Origin: Puniceicoccaceae bacterium
Lineage (GTDB): Bacteria; Verrucomicrobiota; Verrucomicrobiae; Opitutales; Coraliomargaritaceae
DNA length: 64,000 nt
Direction: 5' to 3'
Assembly: GCA_902516225.1 (NCBI GenBank)
Contig: CABXXS010000001.1
Coordinates: forward strand, 1-64,000
The position numbers and the translations under genes were made by a program. Under the pieces are notes generated by a model, which saw only the letters and a list, made by a program, of their open reading frames with translations, was not told the DNA's origin and ran no database searches. Positions 1 through 8,324 of the stretch are shown one piece after another (position 1 is the first letter of the stretch; every line of letters begins with the position of its first letter).

Positions 1-486
1 GAGTGCGACATCTTGCCAGACGGGTCACTCGATTTAGAGGATAGTACGCTCGAGGCGTTAGATTATGCTGTGATGTCGGTGCATTCGAGCTTTAGTCAAT
101 CAGAAGAGGAGATGACTAAACGGGTCATCCGTGCGATCGAGCACCCTTCGACGTCTATGCTTGGCCATCCTACTGGGCGGATTTTACTTCGCCGGGAGCC
201 CTATCAAATCGATCTACAAAAAGTCATAGACGCGGCTATAGCTAACCGTGTAATTATTGAGATTAACGCTAACCCTAGTCGCCTAGATATGGACTGGCGG
301 CTCTGGCGTCGGGCGGCGGAGAAGGGCTTGATGTGTGCGATCAACCCCGATGCGCACAGTACGCAGGGATTAAGCTATTTCGAAGCTGGCGTAAATATTG
401 CGCGTAAGGGTGGTGTCCCTAAGGAGCAGATCCTAAACTGTCGAGACTGCATGGCGGTGGCTCGGTGGTTCAAAGACCGTAGCTAA
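1..486 (+). CDS. polX: Family X DNA polymerase (PolX), C-terminal PHP domain, partial
   Basis: The 3' end of a gene whose 5' end lies before the window; the frame is open from base 1, so the TTG at 13 is an internal leucine codon. The 161 visible residues are the PHP (polymerase and histidinol phosphatase) domain at the C-terminus of bacterial PolX enzymes, which act in DNA repair synthesis; in that family the PHP domain supplies metal-dependent 3'-5' exonuclease or phosphatase activity. Recognisable family blocks are [37 protein letters not shown] and INPDAHS, the last with probable metal-binding Asp/His. Its stop codon overlaps that of the convergent next gene by four bases. The catalytic polymerase domain cannot be seen. 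Confidence 0.85.
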   Translation, partial: ECDILPDGSLDLEDSTLEALDYAVMSVHSSFSQSEEEMTKRVIRAIEHPSTSMLGHPTGRILLRREPYQIDLQKVIDAAIANRVIIEINANPSRLDMDWRLWRRAAEKGLMCAINPDAHSTQGLSYFEAGVNIARKGGVPKEQILNCRDCMAVARWFKDRS

Positions 487-1235
487 ACCTCTGCAGTCAC
501 TACATCGTCTCCTGTTGGCGAATTGGATTCGGCATCAAACAGGCCACGATAGACGATGCCATATGCGATCATAAATCGTGGAATAGTCCAAAAATATGCA
601 ATGCCTAGCGTGAAAGCACCTAAGAAGAGCCAAACTGCATACATTAGATGTAGTTTGAATAAGAGCCAAAAGTTGCACCACTGCCTCATTGTTTGAATCG
701 AGTATTTGTAGGCGCTTACTGAGCTGAGCCCTTTGTCTACTATTAGTAACCAAGTAAAATTGATTAAATAACCTGCATAAATCGCAAGGATAACTGCCAA
801 AACTACAATAAATCCTATGAGCGCAGAGTTACTCAGCGCGGTAGAAATTACAGCGATCACCACAGCCACGAGAACTGCAAACACTGCGTAAGAAATAATA
901 CAAATAATGAAGGCGGCGTAGAGAGACCATACTTTACTGTAATGTCCGAAAATAGATTTTACCCGAACCTCTTCATCTCTGGCCCGGACGATGCCCAAGT
1001 AAAGTAGCCCAATCCCAACGGGATGTAAAAGGAGCGGACTGATGACTAAATCTATAAACAAGGTGCCTACTGCGGCTACCCCAGTTTCGCCCCCAACGAC
1101 CTTAATGATTATAGAGGGAATTGCTAGCAAGAGAATGACCGCGGTGTAGGCGAGTAAAGCCAAGTTTAATTTTTTTAGGTGACCTTTTCGTTTTGCGGTC
1201 GCCTCATTAAGAGTATCGGATAAAGAGTAGTTCAT
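483..1235 (-). CDS. Multi-pass membrane protein of unknown function
   Basis: A 250-residue protein I cannot assign to a named family. It has a short charged N-terminus (about residues 1-22, ending in KRKGHLKK), then roughly five or six hydrophobic helices: about 25-50, 55-85, 103-135, 137-165 and 185-225. A polar acidic tail contains DDVVTAEV. The layout suggests an inner-membrane protein with cytoplasmic ends. It ends convergently with polX, the two stop codons overlapping by four bases. It lies 56 bases downstream of the DUF2470 gene on the same strand and could be the last member of the haem-uptake transcription unit, but nothing in the protein itself points to haem. The ATG at 1235 is the only good start. 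Confidence 0.6.
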   Translation of the reverse strand: MNYSLSDTLNEATAKRKGHLKKLNLALLAYTAVILLLAIPSIIIKVVGGETGVAAVGTLFIDLVISPLLLHPVGIGLLYLGIVRARDEEVRVKSIFGHYSKVWSLYAAFIICIISYAVFAVLVAVVIAVISTALSNSALIGFIVVLAVILAIYAGYLINFTWLLIVDKGLSSVSAYKYSIQTMRQWCNFWLLFKLHLMYAVWLFLGAFTLGIAYFWTIPRFMIAYGIVYRGLFDAESNSPTGDDVVTAEV

Positions 1236-1291
1236 ATAGTTAAATACAGGTATATGTAATTTGGTTTAGCTATCGAAATAGAAATAAAGCA

Positions 1292-1594
1292 TTAGGATAC
1301 ACCCAGGCTTTTTTTGGCTACTTTTGACATTTTAACCATCGTCATATGTGCATCGTGACCTGACTCTAATGGGCGCTCAAAGGGTATATTAATTTTCTTT
1401 TCGTCGTTTAATAGGACAACTTTAAGCGACATAGCATCTGGCGTGACATCGAGTAGGGTCGCAGCTGAGGCATTACGACATTGACCAAAATGTTGGGCGT
1501 AGGCCAGTACAGAATCGGCGTGATCGTCGTTCATATGAGATACCATCCGAGCGACATCTTCTCGGCTAAATGGGGGCTGTGATGAGTCGCTCAT
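1292..1594 (-). CDS. DUF2470 domain protein, haem-utilisation associated
   Basis: A 100-residue protein that is essentially one DUF2470 domain. The family signature is near the N-terminus (MVSHMNDDHADSVLAYA, about residues 18-34), and a basic C-terminus follows a conserved 'SGHDAHMTMVKMSKVA'-type segment. DUF2470 is usually fused to a split-barrel haem-degrading domain in HugZ-type haem oxygenases. Here it is a separate gene directly after the HugZ-like barrel gene. Its ATG overlaps the restored stop of that gene in an ATGA arrangement, and a strong GGAGG ribosome-binding site lies about 6-10 bases upstream (near 1602-1606). Translational coupling and joint action in haem iron release are therefore likely (inference). 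Confidence 0.8.
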   Translation of the reverse strand: MSDSSQPPFSREDVARMVSHMNDDHADSVLAYAQHFGQCRNASAATLLDVTPDAMSLKVVLLNDEKKINIPFERPLESGHDAHMTMVKMSKVAKKSLGVS

Positions 1595-2152
1595 TTTTTG
1601 GCCTCCTTTCTATGTCCTTGATTGCTGTTCTTTCCGCTACCTGCGCCGACATGAGAAAGATCTTTCATCCCTGATCCGCAGACATCGTAAGCTTGACCAA
1701 ACCCAAGAACTAGACGTCCTGATTTTGGAGTTAATTTAAATAAATGGAAGTCTTCCATCGTTTTTTAAGAAGCCAATAATTTTGCCAAATTTTTCCTCAA
1801 ACTTGTCGACTACACTTTCCCATTGATCGCTGTGTCGCTCGATCAGTAAGGCGCTACATTGATATGCCACCCTCTTACGCGCAAAAAGATTCTCAGCGGT
1901 TGACTCGTCCTCGATGATAAGCACAGACGCACGAGCGCAGTCCCGCAGGTTTGAGGTGTGGGAGGCCAGTTCGCTCACATGTATATAGAAGTTTCCTTCT
2001 TCGTCCGCTACGGAAGGAGAGTAGCTAGCTTCTGGAACGCCTGCATGATTGGCAGTCCCCAATTGTATCGATAGAAATCCCCTCAGAAGAGCTTCGTGGC
2101 CCGCCCGCGCTTCGGCAAATTCCTGATCTTCTGTCTTAGAGTTTACTGTCAT
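1591..2152 (-). pseudogene. hugZ: HugZ-like haem oxygenase (PNPOx split barrel) with a one-base frameshift
   Basis: A pyridoxamine-phosphate-oxidase-like split-barrel protein of the HugZ haem-degrading family, placed after hmuTUV. The first frame gives 138 residues, starting MTVNSKTEDQEF, and ends early at TAA near 1736. The missing C-terminus is present in another frame: starting at the ATG at 1758 it encodes EDFHLFKLTPKSGR, then VLGFGQAYDVCG and LSHVGAGSG, all typical of HugZ C-termini, ending at the TGA at 1591-1593. The frames change at a run of six A on the coding strand (1761-1766). Removing one A restores a continuous protein of about 186 residues. This could be a sequencing homopolymer error, a real mutation, or transcriptional slippage. 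If no error is involved, the truncated 138-residue form would lack the segment that contacts haem in the family. Confidence 0.75.
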
Positions 2153-2211
2153 ATTTTTCTGTTTTGTTTTTGTTCATAGTGATTGTTTTAAGCTAAATTG
2201 CATAAATTTAT

Positions 2212-3006
2212 TTATTTTTGGTTTTTGTTAACAGCCAAAAGGCGATGGCCATCTGCTTCAATCCATTTCGCTTGGACCCCGTAAACTGATTCAATAATTT
2301 CTTCAGTCAGAACCGACTCTGGAGTACCTTTTTGCACGAGCCGACCATCTTTCAGGAGTGTTACAGACTGAGCGTATCGCATAGCCTGATTTAGGTCGTG
2401 TAGTACGATTAAAACAGCTGCGCCATTTTCGGCCCACTCCTGGGCGATATCGAAGACTAGTTGCTGGTAGGTTAGATCTAGACTTGCAGTTGGCTCGTCT
2501 AGAAGAAGCAAGCGCCCTTCGGGGCTCTCGAGCTGTGCTAGTACACGGGCTAGGTGCACCCGCTGTTTTTCACCACCAGACAAGTGGAGGTATCCTTCGT
2601 CAATTCTATCTGCCAGGCCGACTTTTTTGATAGCAGCTTCGGAAACAGCCCGATCGTTTTTTGGGTTTTCCGGATGTGGATGTCGGCCGATGCTGACGAC
2701 TTCTCGGATGGTAAAAGGAAAAGCAAGCGAGGAGAATTGGGGGAGACAGGCTCGGCGTTTTGCAATATCGACATTATCGATTTGATCTATAGGACGTCCG
2801 TCGAGAGTGATAGCTCCTTCGTCGACTGGATGCTCTCCTGTGATCGCACGCAGTAGGGTGCTTTTTCCTGCGCCATTTGGGCCGACAATAACGTCTAGTT
2901 TACCTGGAATTAATTCGCAGTCTACTTTCTCTAACAATGTCTTTTTTCCTACTCGAACCGTAATTCCAGCTGCCTGCAGATGACCGAGTGAGTTACTAAG
3001 ATTCAT
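2212..3006 (-). CDS. hmuV: Haem ABC transporter ATP-binding protein HmuV
   Basis: A 264-residue cytoplasmic ATPase that would power haem import through HmuU. It shows a Walker A motif (GPNGAGKST, about residues 43-51), a Q-loop region with PQFSSLAFPF, the ABC signature LSGGEKQRV (about 142-150), Walker B LLLLDEPTASLD (about 167-178) and a switch histidine in VLHDLNQAM. The inter-motif spacing and the extended C-terminus fit the FecE/HmuV type of iron-complex transporters. The start overlaps the hmuU stop by four bases (ATGA), so the two are translationally coupled. The HugZ-like gene follows after 59 bases. Cobalamin or siderophore transport would look similar; the neighbouring HugZ and DUF2470 genes favour haem. 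Confidence 0.88.
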   Translation of the reverse strand: MNLSNSLGHLQAAGITVRVGKKTLLEKVDCELIPGKLDVIVGPNGAGKSTLLRAITGEHPVDEGAITLDGRPIDQIDNVDIAKRRACLPQFSSLAFPFTIREVVSIGRHPHPENPKNDRAVSEAAIKKVGLADRIDEGYLHLSGGEKQRVHLARVLAQLESPEGRLLLLDEPTASLDLTYQQLVFDIAQEWAENGAAVLIVLHDLNQAMRYAQSVTLLKDGRLVQKGTPESVLTEEIIESVYGVQAKWIEADGHRLLAVNKNQK

Positions 3007-4115
3007 AAACTTAGTGAGTTGGTATTAACGCTTCTTGAGCGAATCAAAAGAGCAAGAAAGAATGGACCGCCAATAATAGCAGTGAGGATGCCGATCTGAA
3101 GCTCCGCCGGCGAAAGAAGAGTTCTAGCGAAAACATCTGCTACGATTAAGGTAATAGCGCCGAGGAGTATGCCAGCCGGAAGCAGTAATTTGTGATCAGG
3201 CCCTAATACTGTGCGCACCATATGAGGGACGACAAGCCCTACAAATCCTATTATACCGCAGAATGCTACGGTGGCGCCGACCATGATCGCGCTGACTAAA
3301 ATGACAGTTCTTTTGACACGTTGTGTATCTACGCCGAGATGAAATGCTTCGGCCTCTCCAAGAAGAAATGCGTTTAGTGCGCGATCTTGGCGGAGGGCTA
3401 TTAGTGCAGGGATTATTATAAAAGCAGCTAAGATTATCGTATTGTCCCAGTTGCTGCCTGATAAGCTACCAAGAGTCCAGAATGTGATCGTGCGCAGCTG
3501 CTCGTCAGTTGCAAAGATCGTCACTACGAGACCGACAAAGGCTCCGCCTATTGCGTTTACTGCGATTCCAGTCAGAAGCATTGCCGGTACATGAGTCCGC
3601 CCTCGCACTAGTGATACTCGGTAGATGATAAAGGTCAGTGCGATGGCTCCGCACATAGCGAGTACCGGCAGCCCAAAAGCCTGTATAATTTGGGCAGTGC
3701 CTTCAGTAAGCTTAAGCTTGATCGCTATTGTGGGTAATAAGACGATTGCAGTGACTGCACCCATAGCGCCGCCACTTGATACACCAATTAAAGCAGGGTC
3801 GGCCAGTGGATTCCGGAATAAGCCTTGTAAAAGTGAACCAGCAAGTGTCAGCGCAGCTCCAACTATGAAAGCCAGTACAATTCTTGGCAGCCTAATTTCA
3901 CTTATAACTATCGATTTAAGCTGTGATTTGGCAGAGGGTTCATCAAAAGAGAAAGCAGCGAATACATCGCTTAGGGTAGTTTCTACCGCTCCGCTATTAA
4001 GAGACCAGAATACGCAGACTACTAGTAGTATCGATAAGATGCAAAGTACGCCACTTTTCGAAAGTCGCCCTTTTGTTGCAGTATTTTGCTGCGTAGCTAG
4101 GCTTGGGGCGGGCAT
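3003..4115 (-). CDS. hmuU: Haem ABC transporter permease HmuU (FecCD family)
   Basis: A 370-residue inner-membrane permease of the FecCD/BtuC family, about ten membrane helices, forming the haem channel with HmuV. Family blocks seen are EIRLPRIVLAFIVGAALTLAGSLLQG, NPLADPALIGVSSGGAMGA, the LGSLSGSNW segment, and IGFVGLVVPHMVR, the loop thought to contact the ATPase. I chose the ATG at 4115. An upstream TTG at 4169 would add 18 polar residues and overlap the hmuT gene, while 4115 leaves a normal 22-base gap after hmuT. It ends in a four-base overlap with hmuV. Substrate assignment rests on gene context. Confidence 0.87.
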   Translation of the reverse strand: MPAPSLATQQNTATKGRLSKSGVLCILSILLVVCVFWSLNSGAVETTLSDVFAAFSFDEPSAKSQLKSIVISEIRLPRIVLAFIVGAALTLAGSLLQGLFRNPLADPALIGVSSGGAMGAVTAIVLLPTIAIKLKLTEGTAQIIQAFGLPVLAMCGAIALTFIIYRVSLVRGRTHVPAMLLTGIAVNAIGGAFVGLVVTIFATDEQLRTITFWTLGSLSGSNWDNTIILAAFIIIPALIALRQDRALNAFLLGEAEAFHLGVDTQRVKRTVILVSAIMVGATVAFCGIIGFVGLVVPHMVRTVLGPDHKLLLPAGILLGAITLIVADVFARTLLSPAELQIGILTAIIGGPFFLALLIRSRSVNTNSLSL

Positions 4116-4137
4116 GTGGTTGTTTCTTAGCGTGTAC

Positions 4138-5031
4138 TTATGGATTAGCTTGGGCGGCGTGGTTTGCAAGAAGGGTGTTCCACCGTAGAGTAACTTCTCC
4201 TAGCCGTGGCCCGAAAGCAAGGTCATCAAGCGGTACAGCATAGACAGCATTTTTCTTTATAGCGCTAACTTCGCTTAGGGCGGTCGACGCGATCATGGCC
4301 TGAATCGACTCGGGGCTGCCACCGTGCCGATCGGATTGTCCGACCAGAATTACGTCTGGGTTCATGGCTACGAGACTTTCGACGGAGACAGGCTTAAAGC
4401 CAGAAAATCCAGTGGCTGCATTTGTGCCGCCAGCTAGGCCGATCAATGTGTTTGCCTTAGAATCAAGGCCGCCTCCCATCCCTGGCGTGGACTTGCCGGG
4501 AGGTTCTAGTAAAAATAGGACAGAGGGGGCATCTTTTGTCCAATTAATGGAATTTGCTGCTGCCTGAGCCAGGCCGTGATTAACATCTTCGATTAAGACC
4601 TTAGCTGCATCGGTTAGTGCCAGTCGCTCGGATACTGTTTTTATCGAGGATAGAAGTTCCTCCGGGGTTGATAAATTGGGCAGCCAGATAATATCAATAT
4701 CTAAGCGCTCTAGCATTTTACGAGCGGTAGGTGGTCCTAACGCTCCAGTTGCTATCACTAAGTCGGGGGACATAGATAGGACGCCTTCTGGCGAGATATT
4801 CCGTACATAACCTACCATGGGTAGCTCACGAGCTTGTGGCGGATAGATGCTGGAGAGATCGGCTGCGACTACTGAGCTACCAGCGCCAAGGGCGAAGACG
4901 ATTTCCGTGGCTGCGCCACCTATTGTGACGATCCGCTTGTCAATCTCCGCGGAAGGTTTAGCTAGAGCCATCAGCGCTGATGCAATTAGAGCCAAATATA
5001 CCGAAGCGGAGCGTTTTAGTAGTTGTTTCAT
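4138..5031 (-). CDS. hmuT: Haem-binding periplasmic protein HmuT
   Basis: A 297-residue class III periplasmic binding protein (TroA/BtuF-like fold) expected to deliver haem to HmuUV. A signal peptide covers about residues 1-24 (KQLLKRSASVYLALIASALMALA). The mature part begins with the usual RIVTIGGAATEIVFALGAG block (about 33-51), followed by PMVGYVRNISPEGVLSMSPDLVI (one mid-length helix connection). Near the C-terminus is DVILVGQSDRHGG with AFGPRLGEVTL. No lipobox is evident, so it is probably soluble. It is the first gene of the hmuTUV unit. Its promoter region carries two Fur-like sites, and on the minus strand a TATACT hexamer (5076-5081) can serve as -10 element. Confidence 0.87.
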   Translation of the reverse strand: MKQLLKRSASVYLALIASALMALAKPSAEIDKRIVTIGGAATEIVFALGAGSSVVAADLSSIYPPQARELPMVGYVRNISPEGVLSMSPDLVIATGALGPPTARKMLERLDIDIIWLPNLSTPEELLSSIKTVSERLALTDAAKVLIEDVNHGLAQAAANSINWTKDAPSVLFLLEPPGKSTPGMGGGLDSKANTLIGLAGGTNAATGFSGFKPVSVESLVAMNPDVILVGQSDRHGGSPESIQAMIASTALSEVSAIKKNAVYAVPLDDLAFGPRLGEVTLRWNTLLANHAAQANP

Positions 5032-5097
5032 TTATGGGTAATTTCCTAGTTGTGTAGGCGTCAAACTCAATAAAAAGTATAAAAAATCAATAAAAAA

Positions 5098-5112
5098 TGC
5101 GAATGAGTCTCA
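5098..5112. promoter_or_regulatory. Putative Fur box 1 (hmuT side)
   Basis: The minus-strand reading is TGAGACTCATTCGCA. It matches the 7-1-7 inverted repeat TGAGAATCATTCTCA, a common Fur-box form, at 13 of 15 positions. It lies just upstream of the hmuT -10-like hexamer, where a repressor would block the -35 region. Iron control fits the haem-uptake operon. The site is predicted from sequence only. Confidence 0.55.
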
Positions 5113-5130
5113 AAACCGCTTGACATCACA

Positions 5131-5145
5131 TGCAAATGGGTCTCA
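5131..5145. promoter_or_regulatory. Putative Fur box 2 (PEP-CTERM gene side)
   Basis: The minus-strand reading is TGAGACCCATTTGCA. It matches TGAGAATCATTCTCA at 11 of 15 positions and lies 33 bases (about three helical turns) from box 1 in the same orientation. A plus-strand TTGACA (5120-5125) just precedes it, so it could overlap the promoter of the divergent PEP-CTERM gene. The two boxes share the pattern TTGAGACyCATTyGCA. Confidence 0.5.
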
Positions 5146-5189
5146 ATTTAGACGTTTTATTATATTACATTCTTTAATTACTAACTCTT

Positions 5190-5927
5190 ATGAAAGCAAA
5201 ATCAGTAATATCAATCCTCGTTGCGGGCTTCTCCTTCCTCGGAGTCCAGGCTCACGCAGCAGTAAATTTTCACGTATCTGGCGATGCACTCGCTTCAGCT
5301 AGTTGGGATACATGGTCTTTTGGACCTTCTTATGCTGGATTTGGCCCGCCAAGTACAGTTTCTCCACAATCTGGCTCACAAGGTTCAGGCGATTACACTA
5401 GTAGCGGCGCAAGCTTTGTGTCTTCTGATGTAACTACTAACATTATAAACGACTATTCAGCTCCTCCCGGCGGTCTCTTAAATGGCGGCGATAGCTACTA
5501 CATTCACGACGGCGCTTACACTTGGGATGTTGATGTCCAGCTTGACAGTAGTGCAAACTATTTCCGAATAAGTTACGGCTTGGCTAATTCTGCAAGTTTT
5601 GGAGCTGCTTCTGACTTCACTATCACGCCCTACTCAACTTCTGGTGCTAGCAGTATTGTATCAGGCTCATATAATGACGGTGGTACAAATACTGTTTTCT
5701 ACACCACTTTCCAGTCATTTTCGCCAACTGCTTCTTTTTCGGCTAGCTTCGGAGATGTTGTTTTTGGGGGACCTTCATTCCCAGGTACATTTAAGTCCAT
5801 GGATGGCATCTATGTTGAAGCATTCAGCGGAGCACCGTCTGCAGTTCCTGAGCCACAAGCATTCGCGCTCATCAGCGGTCTTATTGCAATTCTTTCCCTC
5901 GCAGCTCGCCGCCGCGTGAGAAGTTAA
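5190..5927 (+). CDS. PEP-CTERM sorted extracellular protein
   Basis: A 245-residue exported protein. A signal peptide covers about residues 1-23 (MKAKSVISILVAGFSFLGV, then AHA). The body is rich in Ser, Gly, Thr, Tyr and Asp, with no catalytic motif I recognise. The C-terminus has the complete PEP-CTERM sorting signal: VPEPQ, a hydrophobic helix (AFALISGLIAILSLAA) and the basic tail RRRVRS, which exosortase systems recognise. Neither an exosortase nor a glycosyltransferase partner is in the window. It is transcribed divergently from hmuTUV, with Fur-like sites in the shared 158-base region, and is followed by a strong terminator. An iron-responsive surface or matrix protein is a reasonable inference. 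Confidence 0.82.
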   Translation: MKAKSVISILVAGFSFLGVQAHAAVNFHVSGDALASASWDTWSFGPSYAGFGPPSTVSPQSGSQGSGDYTSSGASFVSSDVTTNIINDYSAPPGGLLNGGDSYYIHDGAYTWDVDVQLDSSANYFRISYGLANSASFGAASDFTITPYSTSGASSIVSGSYNDGGTNTVFYTTFQSFSPTASFSASFGDVVFGGPSFPGTFKSMDGIYVEAFSGAPSAVPEPQAFALISGLIAILSLAARRRVRS

Positions 5928-5960
5928 TTACTTTAGAATTTACATATTAAGCTGTTTTGT

Positions 5961-5990
5961 AGGTCGGTCGCAGCAGCGACCGACCTTTTT
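5961..5990 (+). terminator. Rho-independent terminator after the PEP-CTERM gene
   Basis: A perfect 11-base-pair stem (AGGTCGGTCGC at 5961-5971 with GCGACCGACCT at 5976-5986), a four-base AGCA loop, and a T run (5986-5990). It isolates the PEP-CTERM gene as a single transcript and ends only eight bases before the next start codon. Confidence 0.93.
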
Positions 5991-5997
5991 ATTGTTT

Positions 5998-7347
5998 ATG
6001 AATAGGCTATTTTTTAATATTTTAGTATCTTGTATCACACTAGTTACATCTGTGCCTAATTTGCTTAAGGCGAATTTTATACTTCCAGAATACGAAACGG
6101 GTCAGTCGGAATACTTTATATGGGATAGCTGGACAGACCCCTACACAGACTATATTCTGACAGACGTTGGACAGAATGTTAGCCCTTTACCTCAGGGAGA
6201 GGGGAATGAGCCGACGGTTACAGATTCTTCGACTGACGCTTCTATTTTATTTCAGACAGAGTCTCCCGATGCCTTCTTAACGAGCACCGGTGGTATGTAC
6301 TCGCCATACAGCCCGCCTCAAGGGTTTTTAGTTTACAATAAGCCTTCATTTGCGCTGCAAAGTGTTCTATTTCAGACCAAGTCGGGAGGGAACTTACCTG
6401 ACCTTAGCAGCGCATCGCTATTTTACAGGCAGGAAGAAGGCGGTAGTTTATTCGAAGCGAATGCTCCCGCAGGTAACGGGTTTTTTAGTTCCGCAGGGTC
6501 CGCTTATGCAATGTGGGAATGGGATCTTAGTAACCGCACGGTTTACGATTACTTTTTGGGTTTTTCTGCAGAGGGGACATCTTTGAGTTTAAGAGAAGTT
6601 TGGCTAGATAACTTCGATGATACGACTGACTTCCTGGGATATGCTCTACGAGTATCTACGAACGGTAGCTTTTTAGAGGTTGGATCAATCGATCATAGTC
6701 TTGCGGGCGGTGATACAGCGCAGCCTAGCTATCAGCCAGGTGAGATAGTTGAATTAACACCCACCGCAAAAGATTGGACTAGTACATACGGCGCGCAATA
6801 TAATCATGTGTTTGTCGGATGGACTGGGGCCCTTTCTGGCGATGCTGTTCCAGGAATACTAACCTTCGGTTCGGAAGAAATTGAAGTAAGTGCTATTTTT
6901 GCTCCCTTAACTTTCGATGGTTGGGTAGGAAATAACATTAATATTTACGTAACTAGTCCATCTTATGCTACGAGATCTCAGCTTGAAGCGGACCCAGATG
7001 GAGACGGACTCATCAACCTTATGGAGTATGCCTTTGGGTCACCTCCAGAGTCAATTTCAGGATCGGTATCTTACATCCCTTTTGTAGAGGAAAATCAGAA
7101 CGGAGCTCCGCAGTATGTGTATCGCAGACAGATGGCTGCTACTGATTTAAGCTATGTCGTAGAAATCTCCAATGACTTAATTAATTGGAATCATAATGGG
7201 GACAAGACGAGCCAGACATATACAGAAGAAGCCGGAGAGGCAGTCTTTAATGGCGATGGAACGGAAACGGTCAGAGTAATACCCGTGGGACTAGAAAATT
7301 CAGATAATGTATTTTTTCGTTTGAGCGTGACTCTTACATCTGATTAA
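5998..7347 (+). CDS. Secreted protein with Verrucomicrobia-type C-terminal domain, function unknown
   Basis: A 449-residue exported protein with signal peptide (MNRLFFNILVSCITLVTSV, cut near residue 25). ATG 5998 is preferred to an in-frame TTG at 5992, which would sit closer to the terminator stem. About residues 30-230 look like an all-beta region with many Tyr, Asp and Ser. Residues 240-305 include PGEIVELTPTAKDW and VFVGWTGALSGD, similar to InlB/BACON-like repeats of surface proteins. Residues 315-350 hold the phylum-typical segment ADPDGDGLINLMEYAFG, and the last about 80 residues form the small beta domain that usually follows it. The same segment occurs in the sulfatase at 49881. The pseudopilin gene follows after 15 bases, suggesting an operon. 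I do not recognise a specific function. Confidence 0.7.
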   Translation: MNRLFFNILVSCITLVTSVPNLLKANFILPEYETGQSEYFIWDSWTDPYTDYILTDVGQNVSPLPQGEGNEPTVTDSSTDASILFQTESPDAFLTSTGGMYSPYSPPQGFLVYNKPSFALQSVLFQTKSGGNLPDLSSASLFYRQEEGGSLFEANAPAGNGFFSSAGSAYAMWEWDLSNRTVYDYFLGFSAEGTSLSLREVWLDNFDDTTDFLGYALRVSTNGSFLEVGSIDHSLAGGDTAQPSYQPGEIVELTPTAKDWTSTYGAQYNHVFVGWTGALSGDAVPGILTFGSEEIEVSAIFAPLTFDGWVGNNINIYVTSPSYATRSQLEADPDGDGLINLMEYAFGSPPESISGSVSYIPFVEENQNGAPQYVYRRQMAATDLSYVVEISNDLINWNHNGDKTSQTYTEEAGEAVFNGDGTETVRVIPVGLENSDNVFFRLSVTLTSD

Positions 7348-7362
7348 CAGGCTTCCAAATAT

Positions 7363-8214
7363 ATGAATGATAGCGTGCATAAGAAAGGCTTCACGCTGGT
7401 TGAGCTTTTGGCGGTAATTGCGATTATTGCGATACTCTCTTCTATCTTGGTGGCTGGAATGGCGCGCGCTCGCGAGGCTGCGCAGATGGCGAATGCGAGT
7501 TCGAGCGCACGGTCTATAATCACTGCCTTTCTTCTTACAGCGAGCGATAATAATGGCCAATACATGATGGGTTATGGCGACGCGGGTCAAACGCTTCGCC
7601 CGAACGGTTTTCCTCCGATTCTTAGCTCCCAAGAACATGCGAAACGTTATCCTTGGCGATTGGTCCCTTACTTAAGTGATTCCCCAGAAGTGCTCTACGT
7701 CGGAGAACATCGTGATTTTTTTAAAGAGTCGGCTGGCAATAGCACGTATCATACGAGCCTCTACCCGTCGTTTGGAATCAATAGTATTTTTGTAGGGGGC
7801 CACTATGATGAGAGAAAACATTCGCCTAATTTCACGCCGAGTCGGCGGAGCCGAGACAAAACTAAGTTGCCTAACCGTTTTTGGGTATTACGACCAGCAG
7901 ACGCAGTCGAACCTGCAAAAATGATTGTTTTCGCTTCCTCGATCTCAGATGTCGATGGAGACGGTAAAGCGGCAGGCTATTTTAGTGTAACGCCGCCTAA
8001 AAGCCCCCTCTCTCCAACTTGGGGGCCTTATAGGGGAGTCAAAGATCCAGGAAGCATGGGAAATGTTTCGCTAGAGTATGCAGGTGGCGCTATGGTCGCG
8101 AATCTCGATGGTAGTGTGACTGTTCTGGAGGAGGAAGAACTACGGGACATGCGGCGGTGGTCGAACCAAGCCGCATATTATGCGGACAAAGATTTCAATA
8201 GATGGAATGAGTGA
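7363..8214 (+). CDS. Type II secretion/type IV pseudopilin-like protein
   Basis: A 283-residue protein with a class III prepilin leader: HKKG/FTLVELLAVIAIIAILSSILV. The cut after the glycine leaves Phe+1 and Glu+5, followed by the hydrophobic helix. This is the PulG/'H-X9-DG' type family that is much expanded in Planctomycetes and Verrucomicrobia; the C-terminal half has the family-like GAMVANLDGSVTVLEEEEL block. It would be processed by a prepilin peptidase and anchored in the inner membrane or built into a pseudopilus. No secretion-system genes lie nearby. The upstream secreted protein may be its partner (15-base gap). Function beyond the family assignment is unknown. Confidence 0.8.
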   Translation: MNDSVHKKGFTLVELLAVIAIIAILSSILVAGMARAREAAQMANASSSARSIITAFLLTASDNNGQYMMGYGDAGQTLRPNGFPPILSSQEHAKRYPWRLVPYLSDSPEVLYVGEHRDFFKESAGNSTYHTSLYPSFGINSIFVGGHYDERKHSPNFTPSRRSRDKTKLPNRFWVLRPADAVEPAKMIVFASSISDVDGDGKAAGYFSVTPPKSPLSPTWGPYRGVKDPGSMGNVSLEYAGGAMVANLDGSVTVLEEEELRDMRRWSNQAAYYADKDFNRWNE

Positions 8215-8324
8215 TCTGCGCGGCGGAGCCTCTACTTATAAACATTACTCGATTCGTATCGGCGTGCTCGCTATGATCTTTTGAATTAGCCTTTTTGTTT
8301 AATTCGTTTATACGCCTTTATATT

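Noticed and set aside
1755..1770. Programmed -1 frameshift at the A-AAA-AAC heptamer in the HugZ-like gene
   Set aside because: The heptamer is present in the correct phase, but a -1 shift runs into a stop after a few codons. The conserved C-terminus is in the +1 frame, so a -1 mechanism cannot produce it.
3625..4188. Long open frame on the plus strand opposite hmuU
   Set aside because: It is the antisense shadow of a clear FecCD permease, with low-complexity Ser/Pro/Ala composition and no family features. Other opposite-strand frames over the sulfatases were rejected for the same reason.
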